A stretch of 64,000 nt of DNA from Heterobasidion occidentale (lineage: Eukaryota; Basidiomycota; Agaricomycetes; Russulales; Bondarzewiaceae): NCBI GenBank assembly GCA_039111635.1, contig JBCAQO010000002.1:3224001-3288000 (forward strand), given 5' to 3'. Under the pieces are notes generated by a model. The model saw only the letters and a program-made list of their open reading frames with translations. It did no database searches and had not been told where the DNA came from. The position numbers were made by a program, and so were the translations under genes. Positions 55,421 to 64,000 of the stretch are shown here, piece by piece; position 1 is the stretch's first letter; each line of letters begins with the position of its first letter.

Positions 55421-57884
55421 CTATCTTGGTTTCAAGCATACAACTACTTTTGCTCCTTCATCAAGCCACCACCCAATCTCCTTGTTCTCATCCACACCTT
55501 TCTCCCCATCCAAGTTTCCAAGCCGAGAGAGTTTACCATCCGCCATGTACATCCACACATCGGCACGCGCGCCTCGCGGGGCTTTGAACACCTTCTGGAG
55601 TTTCAGACGCAAAAGACGGAGAGGGGCAGTTGGGAGAATACGTATAGTCGTTTGGGAGACGGTAGGAATACTATGAGACATAGACGATACTGGTGGTGCA
55701 GATGAGAGCATAGCTTCAATTTCTAAAGTTTTTTTGGGCTGTCAGAGTCGGAATGAGAGCAGCGAGGAGACTGCGTACCAATGAGATGATTGCTGAGCTT
55801 GTTGTCCTTTGCAGAATCAGATACGGAGATATCAGGTGTGCCGTGAACTAATCAAGGAGCGCAACCAGATGTGAGCATTCAAGGCCGTTAGCATGAACAT
55901 TCAGCGCAGTCCAAGGCATTGCAGTGACAAGGGGTATCGTCGTAGATGAAACAACGGCCAGATGAGACCACAATCAATGCAGTGTAGAGTCACAGGAAGG
56001 TGCCCATTGATTGCATCAGATACATACAGACCAACAGGGTGTGGCGCGGCAGATGTAGTAGGCAAGAGCAATGTGGAGAGTAACCACGATGTTGAGATTG
56101 CGGCGCAGAAGGATATGATGGGATTGCAAATCATCAGTATCGTACCGGTATCAAACATCGAGAGCGGATTTTGGAATAGACGCAAGGAAGGAGATAATAT
56201 GAGCCATATTCAGTGATCGAGCTGACTCACGTTGGCATAGGACGGTCCATCGCTTGTGGGCTGCAAGACGCGCAGCATCGGAAAGGTATGCAGTGCGAGA
56301 GATCAAGGAGAGGTAGAATAGCTCAGCATCGGTGCGTTGGCGAGGTGAGATCTAGAAGTTGTCATGATCACGACCGTGACATCAAGTATCAATCGTGAAG
56401 GGAAGAGGGGAAGTATGTGTTTAACGTACAGAAGCGCCGTCAAGCATTCGAAGAGCGGGGACACGCGCAATGGCAAGCTGTCGCCAGGTTTGAACTGCTT
56501 CAGGGTCTATTTGCCCATGTTGCAATCAGTATGTACGTTAGTGATCATCCAACGTCCGAATCCGTGATGAGTATGATACTAGTGGAAGGAACAGACCTTG
56601 AACAAGCGGTGTGCCATTGATGCTGAACCCTTCAAGTCCGGGACACCAATCCGATACAGCATCGATAGAATCCCAAGCATCGATTCGAGTATCCGTTAAG
56701 GCAAGATGTTTGAGAGAGCTGAGTTTGGAAACTGAAGATGTAATAGACGGGATGACAGAGATAGGGTTGGCGGAGAGGATAAGTCGCCTGAGACTGTAAG
56801 AGAGATATCAGAAAACCAATGCATTGACTTTGACAACAGCGTAGAATGACTTGTGAACCTAGTAAAAGGCCGGAGCGCCCGACAGATATCGCCCCAATCC
56901 ATGAGGTCATTGCCGTCTAGATTGAGCAGTTCCAATGAAGCAAAGAAACCCTGAGGGTACTCTGCGGAGGACAGGCCTGAAAGGCAATTGTATCCTAGTT
57001 CAAGCTGCTTGAGCTTCGGCATGAAGGCGATGACGTCGAGAGCTGTCTGCCATGTGATGAGAGTGGCATTGAGTTGTAGCTCAGTAAGATTTCGGAAAGC
57101 TTGCCCCGCGTGTATAGAAGATTGGAAGGGCTGTAACCGATTATTGCTACCGTCACAGCAATGGTGAGAAAACAGATTCATGAGAGGAGAAGACTCACCT
57201 CAGCGTAAGACATTCAAGGAGCGGCAGCTCAATCGCGATGAGAGCGACCACTTCCCAGCTCGGTATGAGGTTGTGTGACAGGTCTACACTTCTCACACCT
57301 AATAATCCGATACATCAATACCCATCACTTCGTTATGATGATCAACAACGCAAATGAAAGTGATCCCTTGTGCTCACTTGGGCATTTGGCTCGGATTTCT
57401 CCTGCTGGGTTCGGTATTGAGACACCTCCTTGTCAAGGCTGATATCCCGCAGACGTTCAAGACGGGAGAATTTTCCACGAATCTTGTCTAGGTTAACGGC
57501 CTCAACTTGTATAGCACCATTCGATGAACCGAGGACAACTGTTTCCTGTGTCGCAGAGCCATGCTGGACCTCGATGTACTTTCCGACCAGAATGTCAAGA
57601 AAGGGCCTTCCATAGTCAATCGAAGGAAGCGGTCGGATGAAGGAGCCTGCGTTAGGAGCTCTATTGATTGGATCAGTATCGTCGTATACAATACGACAGA
57701 GAACAACCGAACAGGCATGAAAAGTAACGTTTTCCGTCCTTGACGCCGTCGTGCTTTCCACGCGCTGGATCATCCCACTCGACACCAATCCAGTCACCGA
57801 CCGTTCCATCGACGTTGCCGACGTATTGACCGTGGCAGAGTATCCTTTGAGAGAGAGGCGGGAACCAACAACGGGAAGAGGCAT
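55421..57884 (-). CDS. TBCE: Tubulin-folding cofactor E (TBCE)
   Basis: Chaperone that handles alpha-tubulin during dimer assembly. Nine exons (57884-57713, 57660-57378, 57298-57199, 57146-56859, 56793-56597, 56506-56430, 56351-56231, 55847-55779, 55722-55421) give about 536 residues. An N-terminal CAP-Gly domain (GSRLSLKGYSATV, DWIGVEWDDPARGKHDG, KRYFSC) precedes AGSFIRPLP. Leucine-rich repeats follow (VRSVDLSHNLIPSW, LKQLELGYNCLSGL, LELLNLDGNDLMDW, LRRLILSANPISVIP), and a C-terminal ubiquitin-like domain ends DEGAKVVVCLKP. Two breaks lie in exons 1 and 2, near 57826-57832 and 57417-57424. One restored base each gives ATVQYVGNVDG and SSIPNPAGEIRAKCP. The intron at 56230-55848 is 383 nt, far above the local norm. 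The start is 94 bp from the HIBCH start. Confidence 0.92.
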
Positions 57885-57978
57885 GCTTAGGGAACCTTAA
57901 CCCTAATCTAGCAATGTAGGTCGCGCTTTGAATTTCGGTCCGAGAGTGACTTGCTGGTCATCCCTGCTTGTGAACGCC

Positions 57979-60177
57979 ATGCTCTCACTATCAAGGATGT
58001 CCATCCGCTCTGGCACCGGTTCTGCCATCAATAGGACCCGGGCAATTTCAAGACACATGGCAACGCCCTCTTCGTCTGCTATATCCGATGAGGTTCTTAT
58101 GATACTGTCGCTTCCATTGTTCCATAGACTGACGCTTACAATGACACTCACTCTTCCTGCAGGCACCCATTCTTTTTGAGGAGAATCTGTCCTCTCGGCG
58201 GTTCATTTTGAATCGCCCAAAGAAGCTCAACGCTCTCGATATACGAATGATTAATTTAATATCATCCAAAATCGAGGCGAGCCCTGTTCCGGATTCAGAT
58301 TATTTCTACAACTAAACTCTCGGCGACTCAGGCATGGGATAGCTCCAGCCTTAGCGGTGTAATTGTTGGGACCAGTGTGGGAAAGGGGTTTTGCTCTGGT
58401 GGTGATGTTGCTGGTGCGTCAGTCCAGTCTTCGTTTCTCTGAACACGCTTAACATACCGTATACGTGGTTCGGGTTTTCATTAATAGGCATCGTAGAGCA
58501 TTTAGCGCAAGAAGGCGGGAAAGAACAGGCCATTGAATACTTTACTCGCGAGTACGTAAACATACTCCACGACACTACCGTTCTTACAGGCGCTCCAGGT
58601 TTGGTCTCGACTATACCTTGGCCACGCTATCGAAGCCTTACATTGCCGTCATGGATGGAATCACCTGTGAGTGTCGGTTATAGCTCTCATTTCCAGTGGA
58701 GTAGTCACTCCTCTGTTGATTTCGACCTTGTCGAAACAAATTTGTATCGGACGGCGCATTGTCAGTTCGTCACCAGCTCATTGGGCAATAGCCTGCTTGA
58801 TGTGGACTTCCCTCTGAGGGCTCTCAATAGTCTCTATTGTTCCTGCTATGAGGACGCCCAATGACTGAAAAAATCACAGAGCAAACATGTCCAACATGGC
58901 GCAGAGGACCATGCATTGATCTGTTTGATACCTCTCTAGGTTCCCGGCGTTATAAGCCGTCATCGGAACGCACTATTTTCTTGCAGCTTGGCCACTTCGT
59001 TCGATTGTTCTCATTCTTCTTTTTGGTTTTGTAGTCGGTGGTGGTGTTGGCTTGGCCGCCCCCGCACGGTTTAGGGTCGCAACAGAGAAGACATCCTTCT
59101 CGATGCCTGAAACAAGAATCGGCTATTTCCCAGATGTGGGCGCATCCTATTACTTGTCCCGCCTTGACGGTGAGATAGGCACATACCTGGCACTCACAGG
59201 AAATTCACTCACAGGACGCGCTACATAGTAAGTTTTCTTAGTCATAACGCGAAAAAAACCTCCTGCTCACGCTTTTTCAGCGAACATGGATTTGCCACAC
59301 ATTTCATCTCTTCGCATCGAGTGCCCATACTCCTCGAGCGCATTGCGGCGCTTGAAGAACCGTCGTTGACTCAGATCGACCAAGCCATTGAGGAACTATC
59401 TTACGAACGGGAACCGACTGATGACCCAGCTCCTTTGGTCGGAGCCGTCCGCGTCGCGCTTGATGATGCGTTCGGCAAGGGAACCGTAGAGGAAATCTTT
59501 GAAACACTACAGAATTATGCACAAGGCAGCGGCAACGCTGACGTTATCCGATGGGCCAAGGACACTTTGGTCGCTATGGAGGAACGGAGTCCAACCAGCT
59601 TGAAGGTGTCGTTGTTAGCGATTCGGAAAGGAAAATCTATGAGCCTCCTGGAAGCATTGAATATGGAGCTCGGCATTGCCACTGCATTCTGCGTGAGACC
59701 GTATATCCCTGGTCAAGTTTTCTTCGCTAATAACGGTTCCCGCGGTTGCAGAGTGGTGCCACCCCCGACTTCGTGACCGGTGTGCGCAGAGTCCTTATCG
59801 AAAAGGACAGATCATCGGCCCGAACCAAGTGGTCCCCTGCCGACCTCAGCGGTGTTTCTGTGTCCACCGTTGAATCCGAGTTCTTTAAACCCACATCTGC
59901 GAAGCTGCATCTTCCGGAGCGGCTACAGAAGAAACACGAAGTTCCATCCCATTTTTTGCGCTACACGCTTCCCTCCGAGGAGGAGATTGGCCAGGCCGTG
60001 ATGGGCAGTCACAAAGCGAGTGGCGGCTCTGCGCTCGAGCTCAGTGATCTTGTGGCCAAGTTTGAAGATCTCCGGAAGGGCAAGCACGGTGTTGCGGATA
60101 AGGTGAAGGAGGTTGTGCAGAGGAAGTGCACGCTGTTTGAGGACAATGGATGTTCGTATCTCCGATGGAAGCACTGA
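57979..60177 (+). CDS. HIBCH: 3-hydroxyisobutyryl-CoA hydrolase (HIBCH/Ehd3)
   Basis: Mitochondrial crotonase-fold thioesterase of valine breakdown. Eight exons (57979-58092, 58163-58276, 58332-58413, 58488-58551, 58590-58666, 59035-59227, 59281-59692, 59752-60177) give 493 residues. An Arg/Ser-rich presequence is followed by [36 protein letters not shown] (oxyanion loop), [20 protein letters not shown], the active-site acid region [20 protein letters not shown], and [16 protein letters not shown], then the HIBCH-specific C-terminal half with [18 protein letters not shown] and [15 protein letters not shown]. Intron 2 is best read as GC-AG (GCGAGC at 58277), though a weak GTTCCG donor at 58285 also keeps frame. 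Intron 5 is 368 nt. No frame break is seen. Confidence 0.96.
58277..58331 (+). other. Possible GC-AG intron in HIBCH gene
   Basis: Donor GCGAGC after GAG, acceptor ACTCAG, 55 nt, in frame. The alternative donor GTTCCG at 58285 would add three residues (ASP) and leave a 47-nt intron. Confidence 0.6.
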
Positions 60178-62088
60178 GCATTGAACGGAGACTCTAGGGG
60201 CCGATGAGCGGAGATGATGGGAGCCGATGTCACTATTTCAGTACATGACTGTCGCAGTCGGTATGGATTTTTATCGCAGATGTTGATATATGACCAGGTT
60301 TGCGGTCCCAAATGGCCATTACAGATGATAGCAAGGTCGACTGTTCATTCTGAAACTCACGTACCAGAGCTACAACGATCTTGTTAAAACGCGGCCACTT
60401 ACTTGAAACCCGTACAATGTTGTTTTGACGGACTGAAGATGATCGGTCCGCCTCGTTTTACCTGGCGATCAAAGCCTGTGGCCGACGTCCTGAACAGGAG
60501 CGGAATTGGTACCTCGAGCGTGAATTGTGTCTTGTATTCAGCTCTTTATCGCCATGTCCTTGTTAAATAGAGTGTGGTGAATGCTGAAATGTGCTTGACT
60601 TCTAAAATCGCAAGTTCGGTTGACAATGTCCTGAAAAGGCGAGGATTCGTTGATTGGACATCACATCATGGCATCAGGCTCAAGCAGGAATCATAGGTAG
60701 TCACAGCTAACAACGTATTAATACTCGGAAACATATTTTTGCTCAGCATAGACGACAGGTGGTGTGTTTACGAACGTGGCCAATTAACGTGGCTGTGGGA
60801 CCAATGTGATCGGCGACAACGAAGTGAACAGCTTATCATGTCACATATCCCGCGCTTGTTCCATATTTCTTGTAGGAGCATTCGCATGTTCCCGGCTTGT
60901 TATACAGAAGGCTTTAGATAGAATCAGCGGTCTGGTTCCTTGACAATAATGTCCAACAGAAGGACATCAGATGCGCCCTTTCTTCACAGCTCTGCATTTG
61001 TAAGGAACACGGTGTAGCACGGTGTACCTTAGAAAGAGCTGGTAGGAGCTGAGTTAAGATCGCAAGATATAATTCGCTTCCTATTCGCGAATTGCACATA
61101 TTATTGCCCGCGCTAACGGAGATCGCATAGCCAGCATCATTAACAAGACAGCGCACGACGGCAACAGAAACGCGCTGCATTCACCACGGAGCCTCACAGG
61201 TTGTGTTGATAGTTTCGATCATTAGCTAAAATCCAATCAATGAAGACTATAAGCCACTGATCCACACCTAGCTAGGAAGAAGTATCCTATACCCCAGAAC
61301 AGCAACACGAGTGGACATATGCCGCACAATTTCGTTTCAAAGAAAAAAGCGCATTTCCACGTTAATCTTTCGAGTTGAGACAGCACTTGTGTTACGCATG
61401 ACAGGGAGGTCATCAGCTGAGATCGGAAAGCGCTTTACCTATTTAATTTTGAGTTGCGAGTCGTCATATCTGGCCTCCGCGGGAGCGGGAGTCCAGAGCC
61501 TAAGCGCTCACGATCACGAAACTAATTACATGGCCATATACTCGGAGAACGGATGTATGGTATACCCTACGCCGATGCTCTGAGCGCTGGCATGGGCGTA
61601 AGAGTCGTGAGAAAGAACACAACTGTTGCACTCACCTTTCTCGGAAGTCGGTGATGCGAGCCCAGTTAGTGTTCCGGTCCCTGTTGGCAAGAAACGGATC
61701 TTTGAGATCATTGTCCTGTGTTCCCACTCTGCCCTTGCTTCATTAGATCAGTGTGTTGGAGTAACGAGAAGAACCCATCAAGGGGCCAAGAGTATGGTGA
61801 CGGCGGTGGCCATCGGAGAAGGAACGGGCCTGGCTTCTGTAATGAGATGAGAGCACCTGCCGGATAGCTTGCGCTGCTGTACTGATTCCACAGGGAGAAG
61901 ATATGATGGCTTTGGAAACAGATATCCTAGGGTCACAGATATCCTGGAGTCACTGTGTGAGCGCATCTGTAAAGCCGAAGGTGAAACGTACACCGTTATT
62001 GCCTGCCAGTCCCAAGATATATAAAGGATTTGTCCCAGTCGCTATTGAACATCATCCAAACCAACATTCAATACCCAGCGCGCACCCA
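60178..62088. other. Intergenic between HIBCH and IDO genes
   Basis: The longest gene-free stretch, 1.9 kb. Open frames are short and lack motifs. The right end carries the IDO promoter with a TATA element. No repeat family was recognised. Confidence 0.5.
62018..62025 (+). promoter_or_regulatory. TATA box of IDO gene
   Basis: TATATAAA 64 bp upstream of the predicted start codon. Confidence 0.6.
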
Positions 62089-63559
62089 ATGGACCACCTC
62101 AGCACCATATCGTCCCCCAGTGGAACCATGCCGGATCCTGGGTCATTCTTCCGTCTCCTTATGCACGCGCTGAATAGCAGGATATTAGGGAAGAGTATAA
62201 CTAGGCCCAAACCCATGAAGTCGTTGGAGGAATACGATATTGACTACGCCACAGGATTTTTTCCTCCGCAGCCCTTGAAGCCACTCGAGGGGGCATTTGA
62301 ACTATGGGAGAGAGCGCTGGAAGAAGCAAAGAGAGTATTGAGTCTCGGAAGCGACGTTGCAGAAGAGGCGGTGGCGAAGCAAGTCAATGGAGAGGGCTGG
62401 AGAGAAAGGATCCGCTCGGTAAGCCGACATACAGCTGCATGACTTCCACGCCTGATCTCCAAATACATAGCTCCCTATGCTTGACGTGACATGCTTCGAT
62501 GATATCCGTCTACTCCAAAGAGCCCACATGGTCCTCGCCTTCTTGATCCACTTCTACGTCCACTCGCAGGTTCCTGCGAGTGATCAATCGCCGATCCATG
62601 TCCCAGCCTGTTTAGCAGTGCCGTTGGTCACCGTATCCCGCACACTTGGCATAGCACCTATCCTGACATTTGCCGACGTCGTCCTATGGAACTGGACCCC
62701 CATTGATCCGGAACTTCCCTTGTCAGCCACCAACGTCACCTTCATGCACACGTTGTCTGGCACTGCGACGGAGGTCGAGTTCTACATCTTATCGGCAAGG
62801 GTCGAGATCCGGGGAGTCGAGATGTTACGAATCATCGACGGCTACGTCCACCAGACAGATCGTACAAGCCTTGCATCGGTCTCCAAGATCGCAAAAGATT
62901 TGATGCGGCTGGCTGCCGTTGTTCAGGAACTGATGGAGATCATGGCAAAGTCTCGGGAGACGGTCGACCCATATATTTTCTATTGGAACGTGAGGCCGTG
63001 GTGGAACGGGAGTGCGAGCGGACCAGATAAGCCAAAGTGGATCTACGACGGCGTCCCCGATTCCGATGGACTGGACTTGGACGGGCCATCGGCAGGACAA
63101 AGCACAGTGATGCATGCGTTGGACGTGTTCCTCAACGTCGACCATAAGCTTCAGCAAAAGCGTAGCCCTGCGCCTTCGGAGAGTAACAAGGGTGCCGACA
63201 AGGGATTCATGGAACGGATGCGGCGGTATATGGCCGGAAAGCACCGGGAGTATCTGGCCGACCTAGAATCTATTCCTCAGCCGATCCGATCCTTAGCCAA
63301 GGACACATCGCTCATTCGCGAGCCATACGATACGGTGGTCCTCACGCTGAAGAAGTTGAGGGACGCACACATACGTGTTGCCGTCCTATATGTGGTGACA
63401 ATGGCGAATTCGACACCTCCAGGTTCGTCCGAGGAGACATCCAGGCAACGAAGAACGGGTCCTGCAAGAGGCACGGGAGGCAATGAGGTTTCGACCTTGT
63501 TGAAAGCAGGGAGAGACGCGACCAACCGTACCATGATAAGGGGTAACAAATCGAATTAG
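62089..63559 (+). CDS. Indoleamine 2,3-dioxygenase
   Basis: Heme enzyme that opens the indole ring of tryptophan to N-formylkynurenine, feeding NAD synthesis in fungi. Two exons (62089-62418, 62471-63559) give 472 residues. Family blocks in order are DIDYATGFFPPQPLKPL, RAHMVLAFLIHFYVHSQ, LAVPLVTVSRTLGIAPILTF with ADVVLWNW, SARVEIRGVEML, VSKIAKDLMRLAAVV, VDPYIFYWNVRPWWNG and the proximal-heme histidine in RRYMAGKHREYLADL, then LRDAHIRVAVLYVV. The C-terminal 60 residues are Gly/Arg-rich and unconserved. Only one intron interrupts the gene, unlike its neighbours, and no frame break is needed. The paralogue type cannot be set without a tree. Confidence 0.94.
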
Positions 63560-64000
63560 ACTTGGGGAGAGGCATGGGTCCACTGTACTTGCTTTCGTTA
63601 CATCTTGGTTATCCGGCAGAGCCGGCAGTTTATTTGTTAGAGTGTTGTCTCCGCGTCTAAATTAATCGTATAATTGTATGGGTGCACAGGAATTTCAATC
63701 TTTGAAAGTGCCGATCAGGCCATTTCATGAGAATACTCACAATATTCGCGACCTATTCAATGATAGAAAAGAGCCGATACAGGCCAATTTGGCGAAGGTT
63801 TCAAAAGGGGTCCAATAATTTCGGAGGCTGCTTGAGCGGAGCCTTGAAGTAGCCTTGATGTGCGGACACGCCACATCGTGTGGGATTGTTACATAATAAA
63901 CGCGAACGCGTGTTTATTGATGTTGCGCGCAGGCGCGTTCTTCTCTGTTGAACCACTTGCCATCGGAAATGAACACCAAAATCCCTCAACTCACAAGTGG
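63560..64000. other. Downstream of IDO gene, no gene seen
   Basis: 440 bp to the window end with no supported coding sequence. Confidence 0.5.

Noticed and set aside
55901..56185. A 94-codon gene inside TBCE
   Set aside because: It lies wholly within an intron and has no recognisable family; kept only as an observation about the long intron.
20463..60177. A branched-chain amino acid catabolism cluster
   Set aside because: IVD and HIBCH are about 36 kb apart with unrelated genes between them; other pathway genes are absent.

Overview
The window is nuclear DNA from a filamentous basidiomycete, most likely an agaricomycete of the wood-decay kind. Most genes are cut by many introns of about 50-65 nt with short GT donors. 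Intergenic spaces are small, and a white collar 2 photoreceptor partner and a secreted CBM1-GH6 cellobiohydrolase are present. The cellobiohydrolase fits a plant-cell-wall degrader such as a white-rot polypore; the species cannot be named from sequence alone. No virus, CRISPR array, rRNA, convincing tRNA or intact transposon was seen.

Layout. 1-9.7 kb (very GC-rich): YTH m6A reader (+), TilS tRNA-lysidine synthase (+), WC-2 (-), polyol-type SDR (-). 10.7-17.1 kb: one very long kinesin (-). 18.7-33.5 kb: IPK1, isovaleryl-CoA dehydrogenase, a Zn2Cys6 regulator, arginase and a class I/II aminotransferase (all +), interrupted at 26.0-26.7 kb by an unrecognised three-exon gene (-). 33.8-46.8 kb: CWF19L1/Drn1-like lariat-debranching partner (-), carboxylesterase (+), Nudix hydrolase (-), UBLCP1 phosphatase (+), CSN8 (-), NECAP (+). 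48.2-63.6 kb: Cel6A (+), NFS1 (+), SR-type RRM protein (+), tubulin cofactor E (-), HIBCH (+), indoleamine 2,3-dioxygenase (+). The genes are mostly housekeeping and do not form one pathway. Partial links are IVD and HIBCH (leucine and valine breakdown in mitochondria), UBLCP1 and CSN8 (ubiquitin-proteasome control, tail to tail), and the RNA group YTH, TilS, CWF19L1-like and SR protein.

Gene models were built by hand from splice signals, reading phase and family motifs. Two themes stand out. First, at least ten conserved coding exons contain a reading-frame break that one missing base in a short run would explain (kinesin, aminotransferase, esterase, Nudix, UBLCP1 twice, Cel6A twice, TBCE twice). 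This looks like indel error in a long-read assembly more than gene death, but only reads can decide. Second, splicing is unusual: exons of 6, 10, 10 and 13 nt, an apparent 31-nt intron, and two or three GC-AG introns, all supported by phase and by conserved protein motifs across the joins.

I found no convincing new multi-gene system. The most novel items are the splicing extremes, the three-knuckle CCHC block inside the CWF19L1-like protein, the roughly 85-residue insertion in the kinesin motor, and the orphan gene at 26 kb.
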